A stretch of DNA of 64,000 bases from Caballeronia sp. dw_19 (GCF_018449515.1 NZ_JAAVUQ010000014.1:124001-188000); one strand, 5' to 3'. Shown: positions 9,162 to 18,173, numbered from the stretch's first letter. The notes: generated from the sequence alone by a model not told the origin. Numbers and translations: made by a program.

Positions 9162-9340
9162 AACTCAAGTCGACGGTGCCCAACTTTACACTGGAAATGC
9201 ACCGCCCGTCGCACCGCGAGGGCGAGCTTGCTCAATGATCGAGCCGATCATGTCGCGAACCGGTCCAGACCTGGAATTCGCCGCATGACCGGCTCGTGTG
9301 CGGCGCATCGCGCACATTTTCGCGCACATTTACCGCACGA

Positions 9341-10540
9341 TCAGAACTTGTGACGGATACCGACGATCAACGCCGTCTGCACGTCGCTCGACGAATTGCT
9401 CAGGTTGGCGATTGCCGCGACTGCCGTTTTCCCGGTCGAATCCTTGCCGCTCGCGTGCTGGTAGATGCCGACCAGATACAGATCCGTACGCACGGAGAGC
9501 GCATAGTTCGCCGCGAGATTGACCTGGCTGTAGGCGGCCCCGGAAATGCTGCTGATCGAGCTGCCGCGCGTATAGGTATAGGCGGCGCCCAACTGCAAGG
9601 CCGGTGTCACCAGATAGGCCAGGTTGATTTCCCCGAGGTTGAAGGTCGCGGTGCCCGTCAGCTTCTGCGGGTTGAGCCCGGCGCCTGCCTCTGCGCCGAT
9701 GTCCTTGAACTGGACATTGCTGTACACGCCCCCAATGGTCGCATTGCCGATCTTGTACGCAGCGCCCGCCGAGACGACCTGCCATGTATGCGCCGACGCA
9801 AACCCGCTGTACACCGGGCTGGACATATTGGTCGCTGAGGTCGACGTCGGCGAGTTCGCGTTGGGATTCGAACCAAAGACCGAGAAGTTCGGGTCGCGCG
9901 CGTTTTCGTATGACACGCCGAGAGCCAGCGGGCCGTTGTCGTAGCCCGCGCCCAACGCATATATCTGGTCCTGCGTGAATTCGCCCGCCTTGCCGCCGAA
10001 GCTGTAGAAGCCGCCGAAGGTCAGGCCGTTATAGCTGGGACTGGCGTACTTGACCGAGTTATTGATCCGGTTGGTGTTGTCGAGGTTGTCCATGTCGCCC
10101 GGATGCGCGCCGTATATGCTGCCCCACTCTTTGAGTGTCACCAGCTTTTCGGCGTTGCCCGACTCGAAGCTGCCGACATAGTCGCCGAGCAGGTCGTACT
10201 GGCGGCCAAGCGTCACCGTGCCCATGGAACCCTTCAAACCCACGTAAGCCTTGCGGCCGAACTCCGCACCGCCCTGGCCCAGCGTGCCGTTATCCACGTT
10301 GAAGCCGCCTTCCAGGCGAAAGATCGCCTTCAACCCGCCGCCCAGGTCTTCCGAGCCGATCAAGCCCCAACGATCGCCCTGCAGATTGCCGGAACCCAAC
10401 TCATACTGGCGGCTACCTTTTGAATTCGAATTGAACACGAAGCCATTGTCGAGGAGCCCATAGAGAGTCACCGAACTTTGAGCGTGTGCAACGCCGTACA
10501 CGGACATGCATGCGGCAATTCCCAGGATTTGTTTCTTCAT
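9341..10540 (-). CDS. Gram-negative trimeric porin (Burkholderia type)
   Basis: 399 residues including a signal peptide ('MKKQILGIAACMSVYGVAHAQ') with cleavage after AHA. The mature start 'SSVTLYGLLDNGF' is the usual first strand of beta-proteobacterial general porins, and 'GSEDLGGGLKAIFRLEGGF', 'GRQYDLLGDYVG' and the C-terminal 'ALIVGIRHKF' with terminal Phe (outer-membrane assembly signal) are all present. It forms a 16-strand outer-membrane channel for small hydrophilic solutes. The start at 10540 is chosen from the signal peptide; the longer open frame upstream lies in the promoter region. Monocistronic by layout. Confidence 0.95.
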   Translation of the reverse strand: MKKQILGIAACMSVYGVAHAQSSVTLYGLLDNGFVFNSNSKGSRQYELGSGNLQGDRWGLIGSEDLGGGLKAIFRLEGGFNVDNGTLGQGGAEFGRKAYVGLKGSMGTVTLGRQYDLLGDYVGSFESGNAEKLVTLKEWGSIYGAHPGDMDNLDNTNRINNSVKYASPSYNGLTFGGFYSFGGKAGEFTQDQIYALGAGYDNGPLALGVSYENARDPNFSVFGSNPNANSPTSTSATNMSSPVYSGFASAHTWQVVSAGAAYKIGNATIGGVYSNVQFKDIGAEAGAGLNPQKLTGTATFNLGEINLAYLVTPALQLGAAYTYTRGSSISSISGAAYSQVNLAANYALSVRTDLYLVGIYQHASGKDSTGKTAVAAIANLSNSSSDVQTALIVGIRHKF

Positions 10541-10896
10541 CGCCCCACCCCAAAGATGTCGTGAAATAAATAAACCAACGTGAAAACCAGGTCCTATCAG
10601 CAGGATTGCGAAGGATCGTAAGTGCGCAATTTTTGCGAAGTAAGACCAGTTTCCAAGATCACGATCGATATTGAAGATCATCATTTCGCGGACACGGATT
10701 TGTGCTACGACGGGACCAGCAACGCCCGGTCGGCGCACGAACAGTGGTCCATAGATGATTTCAGGGGTGATCGGCTGACTGGATAGCGATCGTCTGGAAT
10801 GCTCTTCTCAAGCGAAATTTTTCCAGCATTGCTGCGAGCATCCAGGCCCCAGGTAAATTGGCGTGGGAGTGTGCGACTTTGGAAATACGCCGCCGT
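10541..10896. other. Porin upstream region
   Basis: About 355 bp between the porin start and the end of the SDR gene, both on the minus strand. It should contain the porin promoter and the SDR terminator. No gene is supported. A+T-rich tracts lie at about 10560-10690 in the direction of the porin. No confident -35/-10 pair or operator was identified by eye. Confidence 0.5.
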
Positions 10897-11601
10897 TCAC
10901 CAGGGAACGACTCTTCCGAGGTAGTCCAGGTAATGCAATCCGGAACGCCCTTGGTAAGCCTCGATCGTGCTCACCAAGTTCGGGATGCTTTCTTCGATAC
11001 CAAGACGCGCTTCAGTACCGCCCATGTCCGTTCGTACCCATCCGGGCGCCATCAGTAACAAGGTTCTCGCGTCGCTTCGGTGGCGCGCGGCAAAGCTGCG
11101 CATCAACATGTTGAGTGCGGCCTTGCTGCTCCGGTAGACCTCATAATTTCCGTTGTCGTTGTTTGTGAGGCTGCCCTGCCCCGACGACATGACGCCAATC
11201 GTTCCGGTCGGCTGCACCAGGTCCTGAAACGCCTCGATCACTCTCATCGGACTCAACGAGTTGGTCACCATGACGCGCACAAATTCCTCTGTCGAGACAT
11301 CTGCAATCGTTTCACGATCGTCGTTTTTGACACCGGCATTCACGAAAAGCACATCGAGTCGTCGCCCCTCAAGACGACCGCGTAACGCGGCGACCTGCTC
11401 CGGAATCGTGATGTCGACGGTTTCAACTTCGAGTGCTCCGTCCGAAGCTTTTGCGATTTGACGAAGTTTTTCTGTGGAGCCCTGCCTTCCGGTGGCTATT
11501 ACTCGCCAGCTGCGCGTGAGGTATTCCTCGACCATTGCGAATCCGAGGCCACGGGATGCACCGATGAGGAGGACGGTTTTCTGCGGTGATAAGTCTTGCA
11601 T
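10897..11601 (-). CDS. Short-chain dehydrogenase/reductase (SDR)
   Basis: 234 residues. The Rossmann cofactor motif 'LIGASRGLG' is near the N-terminus, 'NAG' at about residue 90, the catalytic Ser region 'GVMSSGQGS' and the active-site 'YRSSK' (Tyr-x3-Lys) are in order, followed by 'APGWVRTDMGG'. It is an NAD(P)-dependent classical SDR, substrate unknown. The start at 11601 is supported by GGAGC about ten bases upstream; a longer reading to 11733 would cover the divergent promoter. It is transcribed divergently from a LysR gene, the usual arrangement for a regulator and its target. Confidence 0.9.
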   Translation of the reverse strand: MQDLSPQKTVLLIGASRGLGFAMVEEYLTRSWRVIATGRQGSTEKLRQIAKASDGALEVETVDITIPEQVAALRGRLEGRRLDVLFVNAGVKNDDRETIADVSTEEFVRVMVTNSLSPMRVIEAFQDLVQPTGTIGVMSSGQGSLTNNDNGNYEVYRSSKAALNMLMRSFAARHRSDARTLLLMAPGWVRTDMGGTEARLGIEESIPNLVSTIEAYQGRSGLHYLDYLGRVVPW

Positions 11602-11784
11602 TGATAGCTCCCTGTAAGTAAAACCTGACTGAACGTGACATTGCGTGGCATTGACGAACCACACCCTTGGACGTGAGTCAGTCCGGGGAATATATCGATG
11701 CGGGAGGCATGGCGGAAGACGCAACGATTGCACATATGACCTGCATCAAACGCCATGCCTGAACGGTGCGTGCTACGATCGGGC
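11602..11784. promoter_or_regulatory. Divergent promoter region between SDR and LysR genes
   Basis: A 183 bp gap between two divergently transcribed genes. By analogy with LysR systems it should hold the regulator binding box (T-N11-A type) and overlapping promoters. The stretch near 11725-11755 (with 'GCACATATGACCTGC') is a possible binding site with partial dyad symmetry, but no strong box can be assigned by eye. Confidence 0.4.
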
Positions 11785-12714
11785 ATGCCCGAACCCGACT
11801 TGAATCTACTCATTGCGCTCGACGTGTTGCTTGCCGATGGCAGCGTGGTTGGCGCTGCGCGTCGGCTGGGATTGAGTGCCTCGGCAATGAGTCGAACGTT
11901 GACCCGGCTGCGCGAGGCGATCGGTGACCCATTACTGGTCCGCGCGGGGCGCGGTATGGTGTTGACGCCCCATGCAGAGGCACTTCGTCAACGCACACAA
12001 AACGCGGTTCATGAGGCACGTTCCGTACTGAGTCCTTCAACGACCGAGCCGGATTTCCCAACGTTGCAGCGAACCTTTACCATTCGCGCCAACGATGGCT
12101 TTGTGGAAGCCTTCGGCGCTCCGCTTATCGCTGCGGCCACGGCAATCGCGCCGCTCGTGCGTTTGCGCTTCGCGCCCAAATCTGAGAAGACGGCAGCGCA
12201 TTTGCGAGAGGGTTCAGCCGACCTTGAGATCGGTGTCCTGGGCGAAATGGGGCCGGAAGTCCGCGTGCAGGCCCTATTCCGGGATCGCTTTCTCGCTGTT
12301 GTCAGAAAGGGCCATCCGCTCGAATTAGAGCGTGAGGTGACAGCAGAACGGTATGCCTCCTTCGGCCACGTTGTTGCTTCGCGCCACGGGCGCGCCAGTG
12401 GACCGGTCGATGAGGCGTTGGCTGCTTTAGGGTTGGAAAGAACGATCGTCGCCATGGTTCCCAGCTTTCACGCCGCGCTGGCGGTGGCGCGAGCCTCGGA
12501 TTTGATCGCTCTCGTGCCTGGGTCTTTTCTGGGCAATCAACCTGAACATCAAGAGTCGGCCCTGTCCGGCAGCATCTACGCTTTCGAGCTTCCCGTGACG
12601 ACCGAAAAAATTACGGTTTCTCAGATGTGGCATCCTCGTTTAGAGGTCGACCCTGTTCATCGCTGGCTCCGGCAACTGGTGCTAACGGTATGTCGGCAAA
12701 GAGTGCCGCTGTGA
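11785..12714 (+). CDS. LysR-family transcriptional regulator
   Basis: 309 residues from this start; an in-frame ATG ten codons upstream (11755) is possible, but 'MPEPDLNLLIALDVLL' is the typical family start. The winged HTH lies at about residues 10-60 ('GSVVGAARRLGLSASAMSR', 'RLREAIGDPLLVRAGRGM'), followed by a periplasmic-binding-like effector domain. The pattern DLNLL and 'DPLLVRAGRG' resembles the NodD/PcpR-like subgroup. It lies divergently from the SDR gene and probably controls it in response to a small molecule. Confidence 0.9.
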   Translation: MPEPDLNLLIALDVLLADGSVVGAARRLGLSASAMSRTLTRLREAIGDPLLVRAGRGMVLTPHAEALRQRTQNAVHEARSVLSPSTTEPDFPTLQRTFTIRANDGFVEAFGAPLIAAATAIAPLVRLRFAPKSEKTAAHLREGSADLEIGVLGEMGPEVRVQALFRDRFLAVVRKGHPLELEREVTAERYASFGHVVASRHGRASGPVDEALAALGLERTIVAMVPSFHAALAVARASDLIALVPGSFLGNQPEHQESALSGSIYAFELPVTTEKITVSQMWHPRLEVDPVHRWLRQLVLTVCRQRVPL

Positions 12715-12891
12715 AGCGGCAGCCACCAGCCGTATGCACGCCCGTTTGCGGTCGCTCGGGAACGAGCTGAACACGGATTGCCCACGCTCACACGTGAATA
12801 CGGTGGCGGCTATCGAGTTCGTAAGAGCCAATTGACCGTTGACCGGGGTAGAACGGTCATTAGCCGGTTGCACCCTAGGGTCATCGAACCC

Positions 12892-13281
12892 TCAGCCCTT
12901 ACTGCACACCGCACGCAATATGAAATCTCCGCCCGTGCCCGGGACGACAACCGCTGGAGCATCGTGCTCCGGAGGCAGAGAAGCGAGGACATTACCTTGC
13001 GCATCGTAAAAAATCAGTGCGTTCACGAGGAGTGTTCTAGCCTGACAGTCCGCAACGTATTGCGTCTTGATCGCCTTGGCGGGACGTCCGAGTTGCACGT
13101 CCGTCTCTACCGCCAGGACCGTCTGAGTCCAGGCGTTGACGGTGTCACCACTGCGAGCAACAGAGTCTTTGTCGACGCTAACGAGCTCCCCCGAGTTCGC
13201 GAAGACCTGGACCCAGTTCGATGCAATCGCCGAGGCCGACGATAAAAGCAGAAATGCGCCGAGCGCAAGCATTCTATTCAT
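12892..13281 (-). CDS. Secreted surface-adhesin E-like protein
   Basis: 129 residues with a clear signal peptide ('MLALGAFLLLSSASAIAS'). The mature protein begins 'NWVQVFANSGELVSVDKDSV', a pattern of the small secreted family annotated as surface-adhesin protein E-like, with paired cysteines ('VADCQART' and 'RAVCSKG') that could form a disulfide. The function in Burkholderiaceae is not established. The start at 13281 is chosen from the signal peptide. No operon partner. Confidence 0.7.
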   Translation of the reverse strand: MNRMLALGAFLLLSSASAIASNWVQVFANSGELVSVDKDSVARSGDTVNAWTQTVLAVETDVQLGRPAKAIKTQYVADCQARTLLVNALIFYDAQGNVLASLPPEHDAPAVVVPGTGGDFILRAVCSKG

Positions 13282-13794
13282 GTTTGATCTTTGTAATTTT
13301 GATAATTTTGAGTACCTGCCGGTTGGCGGCAAAAGCACTCCGCTTCCGAGGTGCACAGGTCGTTCATGCTGACGAGCCGACCGCCGTCTGCTCACCCATA
13401 GCGGCTGTTCGAGCCATTGCTGAAAGTCGTGGTTTCAAATGGCAGCGTTCGACAACATTGGGCACGCGGGATCGGGCAATGGCAGCATGACCCCCAAGCG
13501 CGTCACTGACGGCTTGGCTAAACGAAGCACGCATATTACCCGAGCACCGGCTTACGATAACCTTCGTTTGTGAACGCCTTGGCAGGCAAGGAACGGCTAC
13601 TTCCGGATCGCTCGTGATCCACGCGAATCCGAACCTATGGCACGCTAACCTGCGTACCTTCCGAATATGGGGGGCGTGCGAGCTGGATTATTCTTTGAAG
13701 CCGGTTCATGCACCAGCATTCCAACAGCGGTGACCATCACGACTGTGCCTGATGCGCGACAAAGCGTTGGACTGGTGACCCTGGCGTATCGTCG
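13282..13794. other. Intergenic region without recognisable gene
   Basis: About 510 bp between the secreted protein gene and the recognisable part of the CocE pseudogene. It may include the eroded middle part of that hydrolase gene, but no frame here gives a match I can name. Local A+T richness around 13270-13320 fits the promoter of the minus-strand gene. Confidence 0.4.
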
Positions 13795-14268
13795 CCGCAT
13801 CTCGCGGTTATCTGTCGGCGGGAGGAGTTCAGCGATCTGTATCGCGACTTCGCTCGCCCTGGCGGAGTTCGCGAGGACGGCTTCACCATCATCTGGGACA
13901 ACGGGTTCAAGAAGGGAGGAGTCCGGATCAACACCGAATTTCGCAAGGAAATTGCCAATCGCCGGAACGCGATGGATGGTACAAGTCGACTGTCGCTGAC
14001 CTGGCGCGTATCGAAGTTTCCATCCTTGTTTGCGGCAGTTTTTCTGATCATTCGCTGCACACACAAGGGTCGATCGAGGCCTTCCGCCGTATGGATTCCG
14101 CGCTCAAATCGCTCTATACGCACTCCGACGGAAAATGGTGTGCGTTCTATGGTCAAGAAGCCACGGCAACACGCGGGCGGTTCTTTGATCACACGCTCAA
14201 GGGGCCTCGACAACGGCTGGGAGAAGGAACCCGCGGTGCGTATGGCGACCTACGGCGATCTACGATAA
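13795..14268 (+). pseudogene. CocE/NonD-family hydrolase pseudogene (3' part, two frameshifts)
   Basis: Three plus-strand pieces in changing frames line up with successive parts of CocE/NonD (X-Pro dipeptidyl-peptidase-like) hydrolases. Piece 1 (13795 to about 13965) reads 'EEFSDLYRDFARPGGVREDG' and '..WDNGFKKGG'. Piece 2, shifted one frame (about 13968-14195), reads 'VCGSFSDHSLHTQGSIEAF', where the aspartate and histidine of the active site would be, then 'GKWCAFYGQEATATRGRFF' and 'DHTLKG'. Piece 3, back in the first frame, reads 'LDNGWEKEPAVR'. The N-terminal half with the nucleophile and the C-terminal jelly-roll domain are missing. Clearly non-functional. Confidence 0.8.
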
Positions 14269-14314
14269 CGGCCCCGAACCGATAGCCGTTGTAGGTGTGC
14301 AGAACTGTTAACCC

Positions 14315-14331
14315 GCCGGATTCAATCCGGC
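14315..14331 (-). terminator. Short hairpin, possible terminator of the DUF4148 gene
   Basis: Inverted repeat GCCGGAT-TCA-ATCCGGC, with 7-bp perfect arms, about 85 bp beyond the stop of the minus-strand DUF4148 gene. No long T-run follows, so intrinsic termination is only possible. Confidence 0.35.
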
Positions 14332-14413
14332 AGGTGGGTATAACGGCCTGCTGTTGTATGCAAGACGCACAGCCCGGCTGCACGCCTCAAAACATGCATA
14401 TCGAGCAGATAGA

Positions 14414-14740
14414 TCAGGGATGGTCATACATCGAACGCCAAGCGGCCGGCGACACCGGCGCAATCCCAGCCCCCGATCCTGAAGTGCTCTCGGCAACACC
14501 ACCGAAGCCGGCAGAAGCGGCGCCGTTTTGCGCAGACACTTTTTGCTCTGCGGTTAGCGTAGCGACCGGATATGACGCATTCGAATCGGGGAACGCGGCG
14601 TGTGATGGGGTCGCTTGTTCGAACTGCACCAATTGTCCGCTCACGTCTGCACGAGTGACCGGTTGGCTCGACTGAGCGAATGAGAAAGCCGGGAACGCGA
14701 ATACCGCGGTGACGCAAACAGCTTGAATGAGCGACTTCAT
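14414..14740 (-). CDS. DUF4148 domain secreted protein
   Basis: 108 residues. 'MKSLIQAVCVTAVFAFPAFSFAQ' is a signal peptide with cleavage after FA-Q, followed by the DUF4148 core 'PVTRADVSGQLVQFEQA'. These small periplasmic proteins are abundant in Burkholderiaceae and have no assigned function. The start at 14740 is fixed by GGAGG at ideal spacing. A paralogue lies at 33402-33716. A perfect hairpin (14762-14777) sits 22-37 bp upstream of the start. Confidence 0.85.
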   Translation of the reverse strand: MKSLIQAVCVTAVFAFPAFSFAQSSQPVTRADVSGQLVQFEQATPSHAAFPDSNASYPVATLTAEQKVSAQNGAASAGFGGVAESTSGSGAGIAPVSPAAWRSMYDHP

Positions 14741-14761
14741 AATAAACCTCCAGATTTTTTC

Positions 14762-14777
14762 GCAGACGTGTGTCTGC
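14762..14777 (-). promoter_or_regulatory. Perfect inverted repeat upstream of DUF4148 gene
   Basis: GCAGAC-GTGT-GTCTGC, 6-bp perfect arms with a 4-base loop, 22-37 bases upstream of the start codon and close to the Shine-Dalgarno. It could be an operator or an mRNA hairpin in the leader. Confidence 0.4.
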
Positions 14778-15084
14778 CGTGAAGACAAGTGTAGTGGGCA
14801 TCACGTGATTTATTAAATGTGTATGACACAATGACTCATTGCTAATTTAAGCGTTAACCCTTATTCGAAAGAAAACGATCGGGCAACCGCAAGAAAGGTT
14901 TTGAGGATGCTGCCGGGTGCCCTCGTTTCGCATCACGCGGGCTGTGGCACACGATGTGGCCTGGAGATGTTTGCGCGGCGCCGATCGCTGGTCATGCCGC
15001 GTCGCAAGTCAGCGTTCCAGTTCGGCCCGTGGAGGCCTTCTATACCTGGGTCGCCGTAGCCGGCGTTCTGTTGCAATTGCCGTG

Positions 15085-15245
15085 GATCCACGCCGCGCAC
15101 TGCAAGATTGGGTACACGCGGCGGACGTGCGCGTACTCAAGCCGGTCATCGACGCCCCTACTCCTTCGCCAAAGTTCCGGAAGCCTGTGCTCACTTGAAG
15201 CATGGCACGTTCGGCAAGCTCGTCGTCCAGGTTCGCGATCAGTAA
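15085..15245 (+). pseudogene. Zinc-type alcohol dehydrogenase / quinone oxidoreductase, C-terminal remnant
   Basis: The plus strand reads 'LQDWVHAADVRVLKPVIDAP' and then, after a one-base shift near 15160, 'YSFAKVPEACAHLKHGTFGK' followed by 'LVVQVRDQ' and TAA at 15243. This is the characteristic end of medium-chain dehydrogenases (LKPVID..F....EA...L..G...GKLV). The cofactor-binding domain and catalytic domain upstream are not recognisable. It is a decayed gene tail, not expressed as a functional enzyme. Confidence 0.7.
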
Positions 15246-15546
15246 GCAACCCGGCGCGAGCACGGAAAGCGCGAAAACCCCCATGCCACATGCTCCTCGC
15301 CCGGTCCAACGCGGCGCGGTTTGCCGAAGATATATCGCAGAACGACCCCGCTAAACGTATGCGCGACATGGCTGTCCGGGGCTATAGGCGTAGCCACGAT
15401 TATCGCTTTGAAAGCGACAGAGCGACTACCCAGCCGGTGTTTATTGCAGCCAGCAATCCCGACATACTTTGTCCTAACGGCGCATCACAAACGCACCGGC
15501 CAATCCGGCTCTATCTGATCACTTTTTTATAAGGAAGGCTTATCAA
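15246..15546. other. Intergenic region upstream of GST
   Basis: About 300 bp after the dehydrogenase remnant. No gene is supported. It should contain the GST promoter; the last 30 bases are A+T rich and include the AAGGAAGG ribosome binding site just before the GST start. Confidence 0.45.
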
Positions 15547-16188
15547 ATGAAACTCTACATCGCTGAAGCAACCTGCTCCCTGGCCGTTCAAACTGTCGCC
15601 AACGAGTTGGGCCTATCACCTGAACTCGTTCACTTCGACGTTTTCGGCAAGTCCACGACGGATGACACCCGCTTCTCGGACGTCAACTCGCTTCTCTACG
15701 TCCCGGTCCTTGTGCTCGACAACGAGCAGCGTGACCAGCTGACAGAAACCACGGTCATCTCGTCGTATCTGGCCGACCAGCATCCCGAGTCAGGGCTGAT
15801 TCCTGCTCACGGCACACTGGAGCGCGTCAAGATGGACCAATTGCTGACCTTTATCGCGACCGAGATTGCGCAGAAGCATATTCCGCTAATGCGCAAACTG
15901 ATGACGGCGGAAGGCATCGAGTTTACAACCAACAAACTACTCGCGGCCTACGGCGTCCTGGACGCACGTCTGGCCGACGGCCGCGCATACCTCACGGGTG
16001 AACAGTTCACTGTTGCAGACGCATACGTATGGGCAACGATGTGGAACGAGCGCTCTGGCGTGAAGCTTGATCATCTGAAACATCTGATGGCGTACATTGC
16101 CCGAATCGGTGCGCGCCCATCCGTGCAGAAGGCAATGAGGGACGAAGCCGAATTGGTCGCGCGCCATAAAGAACAGCTTGCCGCGTAG
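15547..16188 (+). CDS. Glutathione S-transferase family protein
   Basis: 213 residues. The N-terminal thioredoxin-fold domain begins 'MKLYIAEATCSLAVQTVANE', with a Cys/Ser pair near residue 10 as in beta-class bacterial GSTs; 'VPVLVLDN' holds the cis-proline; a helical C-terminal domain follows, with 'GEQFTVADAYVWATMWNERS' including the N-capping box aspartate. It probably conjugates or reduces electrophiles with glutathione. Start supported by AAGGAAGG upstream. It is monocistronic, and its stop is followed by the end of a convergent YqcI/YcgG gene. Confidence 0.9.
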   Translation: MKLYIAEATCSLAVQTVANELGLSPELVHFDVFGKSTTDDTRFSDVNSLLYVPVLVLDNEQRDQLTETTVISSYLADQHPESGLIPAHGTLERVKMDQLLTFIATEIAQKHIPLMRKLMTAEGIEFTTNKLLAAYGVLDARLADGRAYLTGEQFTVADAYVWATMWNERSGVKLDHLKHLMAYIARIGARPSVQKAMRDEAELVARHKEQLAA

Positions 16189-16364
16189 TCTCTGATCCGT
16201 CGTCTTCTCAACGGGCTCGGGGCCGCGGTGACGCCTACGGAACACGGTTCTGTTCCGATTGTCGACGGTTTAGGCCGACTGACTATATGACCGAGTGAAA
16301 CGCCTTTACCTCCCGCGGACACTCGAACGTCGGCTTTACCGTGAAGAGCCGACTGCAGCCCGCG

Positions 16365-17114
16365 TCAGCGGCCAGCGAATGGGCAACGTCCGGTCACTGG
16401 CGCGTTGTCGTCGGGCAGACAATACTGCTTCCACTCCCGATTACGTGGATCGCCGTAAAAGCCGATGTCCGGATGTATCGGCATCGCGTCGTACTCCAGC
16501 ATCCGCGCATGGATCTGGCGGCGGACTTCAGCGCCGATCGGCTTGCCGGTCGTCAAGTCGGTAAACAGCTCGCGCGGCTGGAACAGCAGCACGATCCCGC
16601 TACCGACCACACGGCTGCGCCGCCGGTGATAGGTCGGAGCGGTACCGACAACGAACATCTTGCGGCCACCGAACGAGAACTCCCACAACGGATCATCCGG
16701 ATCGGTGGGCCGCATTGGCACGTCGTCGGCCTCGTGCAACTGCTGCAGCAGGGTCCAGAAGCGCCGCAGGAATTCGGCGTGCGACGTGAGCGCGGGGTCC
16801 GGCGCGCAGAACATGGCGAGACTATGCCGCGTGAGCGCCGCATCGTGTCCGAGTTCGACAAAACGCTGCATTGTCGCGCGCGCAATCTCAGGACGCTCGC
16901 CGTCGAACGCGTAGAACATCTCACCGCGCCGCTCGGCCGCCTGGCCGAAGAAGCACGGGTAATCCGGCTGCTCGAGCGTCTTGCGGTAGCTGTGATACGC
17001 ATCGCGCCACCACGCGGGCAGAGCGCCGGAATTCGACGCTTCGATGTTCAGGATGCGTGCGGTCCACTGGGTGGACGCCGCTTTCGATTGTTCAACTGCG
17101 GGTGACATCGCCAT
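16365..17114 (-). CDS. YqcI/YcgG family protein
   Basis: 249 residues, soluble. It shows the YqcI/YcgG pattern: 'DYPCFFGQAAERRGEMFYAF' near the N-terminus and a C-terminal 'CPF' element ('GRCPFAGR'). The family has no firmly established biochemical role, though some members are linked to heme- or diiron-type oxygenation. The gene starts 108 bp after the stop of a sterol-desaturase-like gene on the same strand and is probably co-transcribed. Start 17114 chosen; an in-frame ATG two codons later is equally possible. Confidence 0.75.
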   Translation of the reverse strand: MAMSPAVEQSKAASTQWTARILNIEASNSGALPAWWRDAYHSYRKTLEQPDYPCFFGQAAERRGEMFYAFDGERPEIARATMQRFVELGHDAALTRHSLAMFCAPDPALTSHAEFLRRFWTLLQQLHEADDVPMRPTDPDDPLWEFSFGGRKMFVVGTAPTYHRRRSRVVGSGIVLLFQPRELFTDLTTGKPIGAEVRRQIHARMLEYDAMPIHPDIGFYGDPRNREWKQYCLPDDNAPVTGRCPFAGR

Positions 17115-17222
17115 AGGCTTGCTCCGGACGAAGTTAGGTGTGCTGGCAAGATCGTGCACGTCCGCATGACGTGCGCCGGAAGGTCGGCAGCTGCCGGACC
17201 GTCGCACAGCCGGGCCGCGCGC

Positions 17223-18173
17223 TCATTGGGCTGGCCGACGCCGCTTGCGCGCGAGCTGGATCATTCGATGCACGCCGGCCGCATGCTGCTGCCACCAGTT
17301 GCCGGTTGCGATGATCGGATCCGCAGTCGGGTCTCCGGTCTCGCGGGCGTCGTGGGTAAAATTCGCGGTGCCGAACAGCATGTCCCACCATGGGAAGACC
17401 GTGCCGAAATTGCAGCTCTTGTGCCGGGCAATCTCCGGGCAGTGATGCGCGCGGTGGAATTGCGGCGAGATCAGTAGTCTCTCGCCCAGCCATCCGTAGC
17501 GAGCGCGCGTATTCGCGTGCGCAAAGCTGCCAACGAAACGAAAGCCGAGAATCACGAACGGAAACTGCAACGCCGGTATCCCGATCGCTATCGCGACGAC
17601 GAAAAGCCACACGTACGTGATGATGTCCTCGAGCAGGTGCGAGCGATCGTCGGACCAGAATGTCATCTGCAACTCGGCATGATGCAGAGTGTGCAACCCG
17701 TACCACCAGCCGAAACGATGCGAGATCCGATGGCGCCAGTAATCGGCACAGTCGAGTATCACGAAGCCGACCAGGAACCCGGCGAGTGGCATTCCCGCGG
17801 CATCGGCGATGCGCGTGAGCAAAGACGGCACCGGCCACCGGTGCGCGAGCAGCCAGCCATCAACTAGCGCCTTCACGAGCCCGTACTCGAAGTAAGCGGC
17901 GAGCGGGAACAGGACGATCCGGACGATGAACGTATAGACGATGTCGGTCGTCATCGGTTGACGGACCGGCCAGCGCAGCAGCGGCCAGCGCCGTTCGAGC
18001 GGGGTACAGAACAGATAGCTGAGGGCGACCTGCAGCACGCCGCATCCGGCGAACAGCAGCCACGCCCAGCCAGTCGATCTCTGCGCCGCCGATCCAAACA
18101 GACCGGCGATGCACGACACCAACGCACCGGTGCCGGAGCAGGCAAACAACGCAGGCAACACGAGCAACTCCAT
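17223..18173 (-). CDS. Sterol desaturase / fatty acid hydroxylase superfamily membrane protein
   Basis: 316 residues with several hydrophobic segments. The histidine clusters of the diiron hydroxylase family are all present: 'WRHRISH', 'LHTLHHAE', and 'FHRAHH'. The reaction is probably O2-dependent hydroxylation or desaturation of a lipid; the substrate is unknown. The start 'MELLVLPALFACSG' at 18173 is chosen because the longer frame enters a non-coding leader. It precedes the YqcI/YcgG gene in a two-gene unit. Confidence 0.85.
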   Translation of the reverse strand: MELLVLPALFACSGTGALVSCIAGLFGSAAQRSTGWAWLLFAGCGVLQVALSYLFCTPLERRWPLLRWPVRQPMTTDIVYTFIVRIVLFPLAAYFEYGLVKALVDGWLLAHRWPVPSLLTRIADAAGMPLAGFLVGFVILDCADYWRHRISHRFGWWYGLHTLHHAELQMTFWSDDRSHLLEDIITYVWLFVVAIAIGIPALQFPFVILGFRFVGSFAHANTRARYGWLGERLLISPQFHRAHHCPEIARHKSCNFGTVFPWWDMLFGTANFTHDARETGDPTADPIIATGNWWQQHAAGVHRMIQLARKRRRPAQ

